A stretch of DNA of 64,000 bases, taken from contig NZ_CP059218.1 of NCBI RefSeq assembly GCF_014252335.1, forward strand, positions 112,165 through 176,164, in the 5' to 3' direction. The stretch is from Blattabacterium cuenoti (GTDB taxonomy: Bacteria > Bacteroidota > Bacteroidia > Flavobacteriales > Blattabacteriaceae). Numbering within the stretch: position 1 is the first letter of the stretch; each line of letters opens with the position of its first letter. This document shows positions 47,486 to 57,452 of this stretch, piece after piece. The notes under the pieces are model-generated. The model did no database searches, was not told the origin of the DNA, and saw only the letters and a program-made list of their open reading frames with translations. The position numbers were made by a program, and so were the translations under genes.

Positions 47486-50089
47486 TTGACTACATCTATA
47501 TTAAAAATATATAATGCCTCTGCAGGTTCTGGAAAAACAAATTGTTTAGCACAAAATTATTTATACATATTATTACAAAGTGATAATAAAAACGAATTTA
47601 CAAGAATATTATGTTTAACGTTTACTAATAAATCTTCTGAAGAATTAAAAGACAGAATATTACAATGTATTAAATATTTTGCTAAAAACACAGAATATAC
47701 AACTAATAAAGAATACGATTCTTGGAAAAAAAATTTAAAAAACAAATTAAATCTTACTGATCAAGAACTTGAAAAACGTTCTAAAAAAATATTGTTATCT
47801 ATTTTGAATGATTTTTCATCATTTTCTGTACAAACAATAGATAAATTTACTTATCATATTATTCAATCTTTTTTTGTAAATAAAAAATTCAATTTAGAAA
47901 TTAATACCAATGAATTTTTATTAGAAGTATCAGAACAAATATTATATAAACTTAATTATTATAATACAACAAAACAAGTTAATAATTTTTTTTTAAAAAA
48001 ATATTCATTAGAAAAACTACAGTCAGGAAAAAATTGGGATATCAAGTTAGAATTGATGAAAATTTTAAAATTAATAGTGAAAGAAATTCACTATTTACCA
48101 ATGATTGGAATAAAAAAACAATCTACAAAAGATTGGATAAATTTAAAAAATACCTTATTATATAGAACAACTGTTTTTGAAAATGAATGTAAAAAACAAG
48201 GAAATAAATTTATTAATTTTTTAACAAGTACTTCTATTATAAATTCTTCTTTGTATTATAAACTAATTCCAAAATTTTTAAAAAATATTTGCAACATAAA
48301 AAAATCTCCAATTATTGTTTTTGAAAAAATAGAAAATCATACATTATACAATAAGAATGCTAATGTATATCAAAAACAATTAATTAATAAATACCAATCA
48401 CATATTATTGATTTATATAAAAAAGCTGTTTTAATTTATAAATTAGGTATCTCATCATATATTATAGACAAACTAATTTTAAAAAATTTGAATTTATTTA
48501 TTCTAATAGATGAAATAGAGAAAGAATTAGTTTTATTAAAAGAAGATAAAAAAATTTTACTTAATGAAGAATTAAATCAAATACTTTATAATCATATAAT
48601 AAAAAATATTGTTCCACCAATAATTTATGAAAAAATAGGAACACAATACAAACATTATCTGATTGATGAATTTCAAGATATTTCATATTTACAATGGCAA
48701 AATATAAAAATATTAATAGAAAATACATTATCAGAAAACGGAACTGTTATAATTGTAGGAGATCCAAAACAATCAATTTATCGATTTAGAGGAGGAGATT
48801 CAAAATCATTTTTTAATCTTTTATATACTCCTTCTAAATATTATCATAAAAAAATTTTTTATATAAAAACTAATTTTCGTAGTTTTGAAGAAATAGTAAA
48901 ATTTAATAATTTTCTATACTATTCTATATCAAACTTTTTTCAGTCTTCTATTTATAACAAAATATATAAAACATCTACACAAAAAATATTTAAAAAACCT
49001 GGAGGATATGTAAAATTATATTTTATTGGTAAAACACAAACAAATCATAAAAAATATGTTTATGAACATACAGAAAAAATTATTAATAATTTATTAAAAA
49101 ACAAATATAACTTATCAGATATAGCAATTTTAGTAAGAAAAAACGAAGAAGGATATTTTTTGTATGAACAATTAATAAAAAATGGATTTTATGTCAATAC
49201 AAATGTTTCTTTTCTTCTCAAGAATAGTATAGATATTAAAATTATTATACATATTTTTTATCTTTATATCAATCCCAACTGTATTAAACATAGAATTGCT
49301 ATAATTTTATTATTACTGATGAAAAAACAATCAGTGTTATTGAACTATGATATACATGATTTTATTAAAAAAATATTGCATTTACCATTAAATTTATATT
49401 TAATCAATATTATTAATGTCATCATAAAAAGTAAAATAAATAAGATATTTTTCAATTTGGATACAATGTATAATAAATCTCTGTATTATATAGCAGAAAA
49501 AATTATTGATATGTTTGATTTGCTCAATTCAAATAATAAATCATTCATATATTCTTTTTTAAATTTTATTCATAAATCTAAAAAAATTATAGGTAATTCT
49601 ATGATAGATTTTTTAGAATATTGGGAATATAAAAAATGTAAAATTAGTATTACATATACTGATAATATCAATGCCATTCGTGTCATGACTATACATAAAT
49701 CAAAGGGATTACAATTTCCGATTGTTATATTACCTTTTGCTGATTGGAAGATAACATCCAAACTAAAAGAAGGAATATGGATCAACATTAATCCAAAATT
49801 ATATCATGGATTAGATAAAGTGTATTTAGAAATCAATTCTAATTTAGAAACATATATAAAAACACATTATGATTCACATTTATGTAATCTTTATGAAGAT
49901 AGTCTTTATCAATCACAATTTGAAAATACGAACTTATTATATGTAGCTACTACTCGTGCTATAGAGAAATTATTTATTTTTTCTAAACAAGATGATAAAT
50001 CAGTTTATTTTTATCTTAAAACATTATTAAAAGAACAAAAAATGTGGAATAAAAATAAATTTCATTATTCATTTGGAAATATCAAATAA
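47486..50089 (+). CDS. UvrD/RecB-like superfamily I DNA helicase without nuclease domain
   Basis: An 867-residue SF1 helicase. Walker A ASAGSGKT is at residues 11-18, motif II DEFQD at 394-398, then IIVGDPKQSIYRFRGGD (motif III). MTIHKSKGLQFPIVILPFAD is motif V and LLYVATTRAIEKLFIF motif VI near the end. Flavobacterial RecB/AddA-like relatives usually go on for about 150-200 residues with a PD-(D/E)XK nuclease; here the chain stops about 45 residues after motif VI. The start is a TTG at 47486. No partner AddB or RecC gene is nearby. It probably acts in DNA end repair, but this is inferred. Confidence 0.85.
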   Translation: MTTSILKIYNASAGSGKTNCLAQNYLYILLQSDNKNEFTRILCLTFTNKSSEELKDRILQCIKYFAKNTEYTTNKEYDSWKKNLKNKLNLTDQELEKRSKKILLSILNDFSSFSVQTIDKFTYHIIQSFFVNKKFNLEINTNEFLLEVSEQILYKLNYYNTTKQVNNFFLKKYSLEKLQSGKNWDIKLELMKILKLIVKEIHYLPMIGIKKQSTKDWINLKNTLLYRTTVFENECKKQGNKFINFLTSTSIINSSLYYKLIPKFLKNICNIKKSPIIVFEKIENHTLYNKNANVYQKQLINKYQSHIIDLYKKAVLIYKLGISSYIIDKLILKNLNLFILIDEIEKELVLLKEDKKILLNEELNQILYNHIIKNIVPPIIYEKIGTQYKHYLIDEFQDISYLQWQNIKILIENTLSENGTVIIVGDPKQSIYRFRGGDSKSFFNLLYTPSKYYHKKIFYIKTNFRSFEEIVKFNNFLYYSISNFFQSSIYNKIYKTSTQKIFKKPGGYVKLYFIGKTQTNHKKYVYEHTEKIINNLLKNKYNLSDIAILVRKNEEGYFLYEQLIKNGFYVNTNVSFLLKNSIDIKIIIHIFYLYINPNCIKHRIAIILLLLMKKQSVLLNYDIHDFIKKILHLPLNLYLINIINVIIKSKINKIFFNLDTMYNKSLYYIAEKIIDMFDLLNSNNKSFIYSFLNFIHKSKKIIGNSMIDFLEYWEYKKCKISITYTDNINAIRVMTIHKSKGLQFPIVILPFADWKITSKLKEGIWININPKLYHGLDKVYLEINSNLETYIKTHYDSHLCNLYEDSLYQSQFENTNLLYVATTRAIEKLFIFSKQDDKSVYFYLKTLLKEQKMWNKNKFHYSFGNIK

Positions 50090-50101
50090 TTATTTAATTA
50101 T

Positions 50102-50956
50102 TTATAATACGTGTTTTTCCGCGTGATAAGATGAACGAACTAATGGGCCACTTTCTACATATTTGAATCCCATTTTTAATCCAATTTTTTCATATTCTAA
50201 AAATTCTCCTGGAGATACAAAAAAACGTACTGGAAAATGTTTGATAGAAGGTTGCAAATATTGTCCAATTGTTAAAATGTCTACTTTAGAATGTTTTATA
50301 TCTTTCATTGTTGCTAATACTTCTTCTTTTGTTTCACCCAATCCTAACATAATACCGGTTTTTGTCCTAATTTTAGTATTTTTTTCTTTAATATATTTCA
50401 ATACAAAAAGACTCCTATCATATTTTGCTTGAATTCTGACTTCTTTTGTTAGTCTATAAACAGTTTCTAAGTTATGAGAAATGATTTCTGGATTTAATTT
50501 TATGATTCTATCTATTATTTTGTGGTTCCCTTGGAAATCTGGAATTAATGTTTCTATTGTAATTTTAGGATTGAATTGTCTGATTTTTTTTATAGTATTT
50601 TCCCAAATATATGTACCCATATCCTTTAAATCATCTCTATTAACAGAAGTAATAACGACATGATTGAGGTTTAATATTTGAATTGATTTAGCTATTTTTT
50701 CTGGTTCTTTCCAATCAATATTATCAGGTTTTCCAGTTTTTACTCCACAAAATCTACATGATCTAGTACAAATAGATCCTAAAATCATAAAAGTTGCTAC
50801 CCCTTTACCCCAACATTCTCCTATATTTGGACAATTTGCACTTTGACAAATGGTATTTAAATTATGTAAAACAATTAATTTTTTAATTTTTTTATAATTT
50901 GTGCCAATTGAAAATTTAACTTTTATCCAATCCGGTTTTTTTTTCATAATATTCAT
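50102..50956 (-). CDS. lipA: Lipoyl synthase
   Basis: LipA inserts two sulfurs into octanoyl chains on E2 and H proteins by radical SAM chemistry. The auxiliary cluster ligands are C37, C42 and C48 (CQSANCPNIGEC). The radical SAM motif is C63-x3-C67-x2-C70 (ICTRSCRFCGV). The terminal RSSYHAEK supplies the conserved serine. It has 284 residues and converges on the helicase gene. LipB is not in the window. Confidence 0.97.
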   Translation of the reverse strand: MNIMKKKPDWIKVKFSIGTNYKKIKKLIVLHNLNTICQSANCPNIGECWGKGVATFMILGSICTRSCRFCGVKTGKPDNIDWKEPEKIAKSIQILNLNHVVITSVNRDDLKDMGTYIWENTIKKIRQFNPKITIETLIPDFQGNHKIIDRIIKLNPEIISHNLETVYRLTKEVRIQAKYDRSLFVLKYIKEKNTKIRTKTGIMLGLGETKEEVLATMKDIKHSKVDILTIGQYLQPSIKHFPVRFFVSPGEFLEYEKIGLKMGFKYVESGPLVRSSYHAEKHVL

Positions 50957-51033
50957 AAAACTAGTTTTAGTTCCAAAAATATAATTTTATGTTTTTATGA
51001 AAATAATTTTTTTTTTAAATTTGCTAAACCTTT

Positions 51034-52137
51034 ATGGATATAACAGTAAAAAATATTACAGATCAATTAGAAAATTTTGCTCCAATAGAATATTCTGAAC
51101 CGTATGATAATGTTGGATTAATTATAGGATCGTATGAACAAATAGTTAGAAAACTATTGATAACTTTAGATATTACAGAGGAAATAATAGAAGAAGCTAT
51201 AAAGAAGACATGTAATTTAATCATTTCTTTTCATCCTATACTTTTTAAACCAATAAACAAATTAACTGGATTAATTAGTCAAGAAAGAATTATTATTTTA
51301 TCATTAAAAAATAATATATCTATTTACGTTATTCACACCAATTTAGATGTTATATGGAATGGAATTAATTCTTACATATCTAACATATTAGATTTATATA
51401 ATACTAAAGTATTATTTCCTAAAAAAGGCATCATAAAAAAATTAACAACTTATGTTCCTATATCTTATGCAGAAAGAGTTAGAAACTCTTTATTTTCTGC
51501 TGGAGCTGGTGAATTTAACAATTATAGTTGTTGTAGTTATAATTTTGATGGTATTGGAACTTTTCTAGGAAATGAAGATGCTAACCCTACTATTGGTAAA
51601 AAACAACATTTTAATATTGAAAAAGAAACTTGTATAAATGTTATTTTTCCATATCATAAAATTCACTCTATTAAAAACGCTCTTTTTACAAGTCATCCTT
51701 ATGAAGAAGTAGCTTATGAAATTTATAATTTAGAAAATTATAATTCACGTTTAGGAATAGGCATATCCGGTTTTTTAAAGAAAGAAATGAATGAATATGA
51801 TTTTTTACGTTTTTTAAAAACCAAAATGTCATTGTCTTATATAAGACATTCTTTCTTTACTGGTAAAGAATTAAAGAAAATAGCTATAATATCAGGATCA
51901 GGTAGTTTTGGAATTGAACATGCTATAAAAGGAAAATATCAAGTTTTTGTTTCATCTGATTTAAAATATCATGATTTTTTGAAATCAACAAATAAAATTT
52001 TTCTTATTGATATTAATCATTATGAATCTGAAAAATTTAATAAAATAATAATAAAATCTTTTTTACAACAAAGATTTTCCTCAATTGATATTGCAGAATC
52101 CTCAATTTGTACAAATCCAATTCAATATTTTTATTAA
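51034..52137 (+). CDS. Nif3-like dinuclear metal centre protein
   Basis: A 367-residue Nif3/YqfO family protein (annotated elsewhere as GTP cyclohydrolase 1 type 2 homologue). It starts MDITVKNITDQLENFAPIEY and then has YDNVGLIIG. Metal-site blocks are LIISFHPILFKP, IYVIHTNLDVIWNGIN and, near the end, VSSDLKYHDF followed by LIDINHYESEKF. The middle holds the inserted PII-like domain (about 135-235, VPISYAERVRNSLFSAGAGE). The exact reaction is unresolved for the family. It abuts the coiled-coil zinc-ribbon-family gene by 2 bp, a widespread pairing. Confidence 0.93.
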   Translation: MDITVKNITDQLENFAPIEYSEPYDNVGLIIGSYEQIVRKLLITLDITEEIIEEAIKKTCNLIISFHPILFKPINKLTGLISQERIIILSLKNNISIYVIHTNLDVIWNGINSYISNILDLYNTKVLFPKKGIIKKLTTYVPISYAERVRNSLFSAGAGEFNNYSCCSYNFDGIGTFLGNEDANPTIGKKQHFNIEKETCINVIFPYHKIHSIKNALFTSHPYEEVAYEIYNLENYNSRLGIGISGFLKKEMNEYDFLRFLKTKMSLSYIRHSFFTGKELKKIAIISGSGSFGIEHAIKGKYQVFVSSDLKYHDFLKSTNKIFLIDINHYESEKFNKIIIKSFLQQRFSSIDIAESSICTNPIQYFY

Positions 52138-52139
52138 AA

Positions 52140-52928
52140 ATGAAAAACAAAGAAAAAAGTATTCAAGTACAAGTAGTAGATAAATTGAGAAAATTATACA
52201 AACTTCAATTAATAGATACTCGTATAGATGAAATTAAAGAATTTCGTATCAATATACCTATAGAAATTAAGATTATACAAGATGAACTTGAAAAAACAAA
52301 AAAATTATTAGAAAATACTAAAAATCATCTTCATGCTTTGAATGAAGAAATTTTACAAAAACAAAAAGAGATTAAACAATCGGATTTATTAATTATAAAA
52401 TATAAAAAACAAAAAAATAATATAAGAAATGATAAGGAATTATATTCTTTGAATAAAGAAATTGATTATCAAAAATTAGAAATCCAATTATATCACAAAA
52501 AAATCAAAGAAATTACCCAACAAATTAATAATTATAAAATACTTTTGGAACAACAAGAAATAACATTTAAAAATGAAAAAGAACATATCATTCATAAAAA
52601 AATAGAATTAGATCAAATTTATTTAGAAAATGAAAAAGAAGAAGAATTATTAAGAAAACAAGCCAACATACTTTCAAAGGAATTAGATAAAGAATTATTA
52701 CAAACTTATATACGAATAAGACATGGAGTCAAAAATGGAATTGCAGTATCTCCAGTTCAAAGAGGTGCTCCATTAGGATCTTATTTACTTATTACACCAC
52801 AAAAATATTCTGAACTTATGCAAAGAAATAAATTATTAATAGATGAACATAGTGGCAGAATACTAATAGATGAAGAACTAGCTATAGAAGAAAGAAAAAA
52901 ATATTCTCTTTTGAATAAAAAAAAATAA
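52140..52928 (+). CDS. Coiled-coil protein of the C4 zinc-ribbon (zf-RING_7) family, cysteines lost
   Basis: A 262-residue protein with a long coiled coil (about 15-185) and a C-terminal domain that in relatives is a four-cysteine zinc ribbon. Here there is no cysteine in the whole chain. The ribbon region reads RGAPLGSYLL (208-217) and IDEHSGRIL (234-242), where relatives have RGACGGCF and VCEHCGRIL. Thus the four ligands have become P211, S214, D235 and S238. I start it at ATG 52140; the frame runs back into the Nif3 gene. Its position after Nif3 supports the family call. Function is unknown. Confidence 0.85.
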   Translation: MKNKEKSIQVQVVDKLRKLYKLQLIDTRIDEIKEFRINIPIEIKIIQDELEKTKKLLENTKNHLHALNEEILQKQKEIKQSDLLIIKYKKQKNNIRNDKELYSLNKEIDYQKLEIQLYHKKIKEITQQINNYKILLEQQEITFKNEKEHIIHKKIELDQIYLENEKEEELLRKQANILSKELDKELLQTYIRIRHGVKNGIAVSPVQRGAPLGSYLLITPQKYSELMQRNKLLIDEHSGRILIDEELAIEERKKYSLLNKKK

Positions 52929-52935
52929 TAATATT

Positions 52936-53493
52936 ATGGTCATTACTTATTCTGCTTACGATATTAAACATAAACAACTAAAAAATTTTTACTTATTAGA
53001 AACTAAATCTGGTAAACAACAAGATTTAAAAGAGTTTTTTTCTGATATAGGAACTGTAATTATGTTTATTTGCAATCATTGTCCATTTGTTCAACATATT
53101 AATAACCAACTAATTATATTATCTAATGAATATATTAATAAAAATATATCATTTATATCTATTAATTCTAATGATATTAAACAATATCCAGAAGATTCTC
53201 CTGAAAATATGCACAAAGTTGCACATAAATTAGGATATCCTTTCCCTTATTTTTTTGATAAAACACAAGAAGTTGCAAAATATTACGGAGCAACATGTAC
53301 ACCAGAATTTTTTATTTTTGATAAATATCAAAATTTATGTTATTATGGTCAATTTGACGATTCAAGACCAGGAAATAATATTCCAGTATCTGGAATATCT
53401 ATACAAAAAATACTAGATAATATATTAACAAATAAAAAAATAAAATTTATAAAAAAACCAAGTCAAGGATGTAATATTAAATGGACAAAGTAA
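52936..53493 (+). CDS. Thioredoxin-like (AhpC/TSA-related) protein
   Basis: A 185-residue soluble protein with a thioredoxin fold. The redox motif is C46-N-H-C49 in IMFICNHCPFVQHI. DDSRPGN and YYGATCTPEFFIFDKYQNL (cis-proline region) are typical of the PRX-like2 group in Bacteroidetes. No signal peptide is seen, so it is probably cytoplasmic. The substrate is unknown. It begins 7 bp after the preceding gene, and its 3' end overlaps the nrnA 3' end by 17 bp. Confidence 0.88.
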   Translation: MVITYSAYDIKHKQLKNFYLLETKSGKQQDLKEFFSDIGTVIMFICNHCPFVQHINNQLIILSNEYINKNISFISINSNDIKQYPEDSPENMHKVAHKLGYPFPYFFDKTQEVAKYYGATCTPEFFIFDKYQNLCYYGQFDDSRPGNNIPVSGISIQKILDNILTNKKIKFIKKPSQGCNIKWTK

Positions 53494-54496
53494 GATTTTC
53501 TTTATATTTTTTAATAATATTTAAAAAATAATCAATTGATTCAGAAAGACTGGTGTAAGATATTCCTCCTGCTGCGTTTTTATGTCCTCCACCTTGAAAA
53601 TGGGTACGTGCAAATTTATTCACATCAAATGTACCTATTGAACGAAAAGAAATTTTAATTGTTGAAGTTTTATATTCCTCGAAAAAGAACACAGAAAAAA
53701 CAATATTTTTTATTCCTAACCCGTAGGTAACAATCCCATCTGTATCACTTTTATTATATGAATTAATATATCTCATATCTGATTCATTAATACTAGTATA
53801 AGCTGTTCTATATTGATCTATTATCTGAATTTTGTTTAAAGCTTGTGATAATATCTTTAATTTTGATATATTATATGTTACTTTAAGATGGAAATAAATA
53901 TTTTGAATATCAATTCCTTGATCTAGTAATTTAATAGCGATAAAATGAGTTTCGGATGTAACAGATGGAAATCTAAAAAATCCGGTATCAGTTATTATGC
54001 CAACATATAAACAAGTAGCTATATTTTTATCAATTTTATCTAAATTATTCATATTGTATATTAATCTATAAATTAATATACTAGTTGCTGAAACTGTATA
54101 ATCAAACAACATAAAATCAAATTTAGATGGAAAAGGATGATGATCAATTAATATTGTTTTTCCTTTATAATTGGAAAACAAGTATTTCATATTTTTTATT
54201 CTATATAATCTAGATAAATTATTAAAATCAATAACAAATAAATAATCTGAATTAGATACCTTCTTTTTTATAAAACTTTCTGTTTTATCAGAAAAAATAA
54301 TAATATTATCATTTCCTGGAAGCCATCTAAAAAATTCTGAATATTCTGTAGGTGAAATTAAGTAAACATCATGTTGTAATTTCTTTAAATAAAAATATAG
54401 TGCTAAAGAAGATCCTAATGCATCGCCATCTGGGTTAGGATGAATTAATAGTATTATTGTTTTTTTTTCTTTTCCGTCAATATTATATAACCACAT
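53477..54496 (-). CDS. nrnA: DHH-family phosphoesterase (NrnA-like oligoribonuclease / pAp phosphatase)
   Basis: This 339-residue protein has the DHH metal motifs HPNPDGDALGS (H19, D23, D25), the late D90 in LFVIDFNN and D118-H119-H120 in LIDHHPFP. The DHHA1 motif GGGHKNAAGG follows near 305-314. NrnA-type enzymes degrade very short RNAs and can dephosphorylate 3'-phosphoadenosine 5'-phosphate. The gene overlaps the CCA-adding enzyme by 14 bp and is probably co-translated with it. Confidence 0.9.
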   Translation of the reverse strand: MWLYNIDGKEKKTIILLIHPNPDGDALGSSLALYFYLKKLQHDVYLISPTEYSEFFRWLPGNDNIIIFSDKTESFIKKKVSNSDYLFVIDFNNLSRLYRIKNMKYLFSNYKGKTILIDHHPFPSKFDFMLFDYTVSATSILIYRLIYNMNNLDKIDKNIATCLYVGIITDTGFFRFPSVTSETHFIAIKLLDQGIDIQNIYFHLKVTYNISKLKILSQALNKIQIIDQYRTAYTSINESDMRYINSYNKSDTDGIVTYGLGIKNIVFSVFFFEEYKTSTIKISFRSIGTFDVNKFARTHFQGGGHKNAAGGISYTSLSESIDYFLNIIKKYKENLTLSI

Positions 54497-55931
54497 TACT
54501 ACTAATTTTTCTTTTTAATCCTAATTCATCACCTTTTTGTAACATCATTAAATATGCTGAATTATATTCATTATATATCCTTCCTTCTAAAATCGACTCT
54601 TTAATATAATTCTTAATAATTCCTATTTGTTTACATGGAGTAATATCAAAAGCGTTCATAATATCATTTCCTGATATAGGTGATTTCCAATTTTTTATTT
54701 TATCTTGTTTTTCTAATTGTTTTATTCTTCTAACTAAAAGAAAAAAATTTTTTTTATATGTTGTTTGTTTTTTTATATTTTTTGTCGTAATATCCGCTAC
54801 ACATAATCGTATTAAATCATCTATATCATCTCCCATATCAAATAATAATCTACGTATTGCAGAATCACTAGTATTATCAGATATTAATGCTATTGGTCTA
54901 TAACTATTTCTAATAATTTTTGTGACATATTTCATAGGAGATCCTTGTGGTAACTTTAATCTTTTAAATATATTTGAAATCATTCTAGATCCTACTAATT
55001 CATGTGCATGAAAAGACCATCCTATTTTTGGAATAAATTTTTTTGTATTCGTTTTTCCAATATCATGAAGTAAAGCTGCCCACCTTAACCATATAGTATG
55101 ATCTTTATTTTTACTAATATTATCTAATACTTTTAATGTATGAAAAAAATTATCTTTATGTTTATATCCATATTTTGTTTCTATACCTTGTAATACAGAT
55201 AATTCCGGTAATATTTTTTGTAATAATCCAGACTGATATAATAATAATATGCCTACAGAAGGATTTTGAGTTAATATAATTTTATGTAATTCTTCTACAA
55301 TTCTTTCTATAGAAATAATACTAATTCTATGTTTATTTTTTTTAATTGATTGAAAAGAAGATTTATCAATGATAAACTGTAATTGAGTTGCAAATCTGAT
55401 AGCCCTTATCATTCTTAACGGATCATCAGAATAAGTAATATCAGAATTTAATGGGGTTCTTAATATTTTTTTTCTTAAATCTAATAATCCACCAAATGGA
55501 TCAATCAATTGACCATAATTTGTTTTATTTAAACTAATTGCTAAAGCATTAATAGTAAAATCTCTTCTATTTTGATCATCTTGTAAAGAACCAGGTGTTA
55601 TCATAGGATTTCTACTGAAAATATTATAGGATTCTTTTCTAGATCCTACAAATTCTATTTTTTTATTTTTATATTCTAACATAGCTGTCCCAAAACGTTT
55701 AAATATGTTGATTTTTGGAGATGGTGTAATATATTTAGAAACTTCTTTAGCTAATTTAATTCCTTCTCCTATAGTTAAAATATCTAAATCTGTTGCAGAT
55801 GCATATTTGTTAACCCCCAGTAAAAAATCACGTACATATCCTCCTATTACATAAGAATCTTGTTCTATATTTATTGCGGCATGAGTAATTATTTTAAATA
55901 TATTTTCGTTAATAGCTGAAATGAGATTCAT
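54483..55931 (-). CDS. cca: CCA-adding tRNA nucleotidyltransferase with HD domain
   Basis: It adds or repairs CCA at tRNA 3' ends; the tRNA-Leu in this window lacks an encoded CCA. The polymerase beta-like head has GGYVRDFLLG (residues 30-39) and the catalytic pair D48 and D50 in TDLDIL. RRDFTINALA and DPLRMIRAIRFATQL are nucleotide and tRNA sites. The HD hydrolase motif is WAALLHDIGK. I use the ATG at 55931 (482 residues); the open frame starts six codons earlier, but relatives begin near the chosen site. A poly(A) polymerase role is less likely. Confidence 0.93.
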   Translation of the reverse strand: MNLISAINENIFKIITHAAINIEQDSYVIGGYVRDFLLGVNKYASATDLDILTIGEGIKLAKEVSKYITPSPKINIFKRFGTAMLEYKNKKIEFVGSRKESYNIFSRNPMITPGSLQDDQNRRDFTINALAISLNKTNYGQLIDPFGGLLDLRKKILRTPLNSDITYSDDPLRMIRAIRFATQLQFIIDKSSFQSIKKNKHRISIISIERIVEELHKIILTQNPSVGILLLYQSGLLQKILPELSVLQGIETKYGYKHKDNFFHTLKVLDNISKNKDHTIWLRWAALLHDIGKTNTKKFIPKIGWSFHAHELVGSRMISNIFKRLKLPQGSPMKYVTKIIRNSYRPIALISDNTSDSAIRRLLFDMGDDIDDLIRLCVADITTKNIKKQTTYKKNFFLLVRRIKQLEKQDKIKNWKSPISGNDIMNAFDITPCKQIGIIKNYIKESILEGRIYNEYNSAYLMMLQKGDELGLKRKISSNVVI

Positions 55932-55953
55932 GTTCGTTATACAATACAAGTTA

Positions 55954-56532
55954 TTAACGTAATATTGTGATTTGATTAGAAACCAATTTTATAATAGAAG
56001 ATTCATTATACATAGATTTTTCTTGTCTACGAAAATTAACAGCATAATCAATTTTATTCAATATAGATGGATGAATTTCAGAAAAAGATTTTGGAGTTGG
56101 ATCCCCAGATAAATTTGCAGAAGTAGATATTAATGGTTTATCTAAATTTTTGATTAAGTTGTAACAAAATGTATCCATGGTTATACGTATTGCTAAAGTT
56201 TTATCATGTTTTATAAAAATACAGTTAGAAATTATTTTTCTAGGATTGTCATATATTATAGTCATGGGTTTATTTATATTTTGTTCTAGTAATTTCATTA
56301 ATTTATTAGGAATAAATGTGATTAAATCATGTAAACGATTAATATTTTCTACTAAAATAATCATAGGTTTAAACAACTTTCTATTTTTTATTTTATATAT
56401 TTTTTTTACTGCTTGTATATTAAATGGATCACAACCTAATCCCCATACTGTATCCGTAGGATAAAGCAAAGATTTTCCTTGATTTAATATTTTCACACTT
56501 TGTTCTATTTCATTTATAAATGACATGGACAT
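55954..56532 (-). CDS. tsaC: Threonylcarbamoyl-AMP synthase (TsaC/Sua5/YrdC)
   Basis: TsaC makes threonylcarbamoyl-AMP for the t6A modification at position 37 of ANN-reading tRNAs. The 192-residue protein is the short YrdC form. YPTDTVWGLGCDPFNIQAV, KIKNRKLFKPMIILV and PLISTSANLSGDPTP are the substrate-binding motifs. It lies between dapD and the CCA enzyme on the same strand, with two tRNA-maturation genes side by side. Confidence 0.94.
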   Translation of the reverse strand: MSMSFINEIEQSVKILNQGKSLLYPTDTVWGLGCDPFNIQAVKKIYKIKNRKLFKPMIILVENINRLHDLITFIPNKLMKLLEQNINKPMTIIYDNPRKIISNCIFIKHDKTLAIRITMDTFCYNLIKNLDKPLISTSANLSGDPTPKSFSEIHPSILNKIDYAVNFRRQEKSMYNESSIIKLVSNQITILR

Positions 56533-56544
56533 ATTGTAAAAAAA

Positions 56545-57393
56545 TTAAAAAGATAAACGATGTTGTCTTAATACTTCATTTAAAGAAGTTTTTTTATTTG
56601 TGCTATCTTTTCTTTTGCCTATAATTAATGCACATGGAACATGATATATTCCAGAAGGAAATTTTTTTGGATATGTTCCAGGAATAACAACAGATGACTT
56701 AGGTATAAAACCTTTCATTTCAATTGCTCTATCTTCTCTAGTCACATCGAAAATTTTTGTAGATGAAGTTAATACTACATTGGCACCTAAAACCGCTTCT
56801 TTTTCAATAAGCACTCCTTCTACTAAAATACATCTAGAGCCAATAAATACATCATCTTCTATAATAACTGGATTGGATTGTATTGGTTCTAAAACTCCTC
56901 CAATACCAACACCACCACTAATATGTACACGATTGCCTACTTGTGCACAACTACCAACTGTGGCCCAAGTATCTATCATAGTATCTTTTCCTATATAAGC
57001 CCCTATATTAACATAAGAAGGCATTAAAGTGACTCCAGGAGAAATAAATGATCCATAACGAGCAACAGCTGGGGGAACAACTCGCACTCCTTTTTCTTTA
57101 AATTTATTTTTTATAGGTATTTTATCATAAAATTCTAATGGACCAACTTCTATAACATTGATTTCCCTCATTGAAAAAAACATCAGAATTGCTTTTTTGA
57201 CCCATTCATTAACTTTCCATTTTCCCTCCGAAAAATATGAAACTCTAATACATCCTTCATCCATTTTTTTTATAACATACATAACAGTATCTTGAGTATT
57301 TTGTATATTATAACAACTATTCTTGTAATTTTCTTCATTAGCATTCCAAGCAGTTTCAATTTGAAATTTTATTTTCTCTACATTTATTTTCAT
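56545..57393 (-). CDS. dapD: Tetrahydrodipicolinate N-succinyltransferase
   Basis: DapD succinylates tetrahydrodipicolinate on the way to meso-diaminopimelate and lysine. The 282-residue protein has the left-handed beta-helix with GVTLMPSYVNIGAYIG, TMIDTWATVGSCAQVG and HISGGVGIGGVLEP. The last of these is the substrate site. I start it at ATG 57393 (MKINVEKIKFQIETAWN). The open frame has 14 more hydrophobic codons upstream, but relatives do not. ThrA supplies aspartyl phosphate to this pathway. Confidence 0.95.
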   Translation of the reverse strand: MKINVEKIKFQIETAWNANEENYKNSCYNIQNTQDTVMYVIKKMDEGCIRVSYFSEGKWKVNEWVKKAILMFFSMREINVIEVGPLEFYDKIPIKNKFKEKGVRVVPPAVARYGSFISPGVTLMPSYVNIGAYIGKDTMIDTWATVGSCAQVGNRVHISGGVGIGGVLEPIQSNPVIIEDDVFIGSRCILVEGVLIEKEAVLGANVVLTSSTKIFDVTREDRAIEMKGFIPKSSVVIPGTYPKKFPSGIYHVPCALIIGKRKDSTNKKTSLNEVLRQHRLSF

Positions 57394-57452
57394 AGTTAAT
57401 ATTAATGAAATGACAAACAAGATGAAATATAGCAAAAAAAAATAAATTTTTC

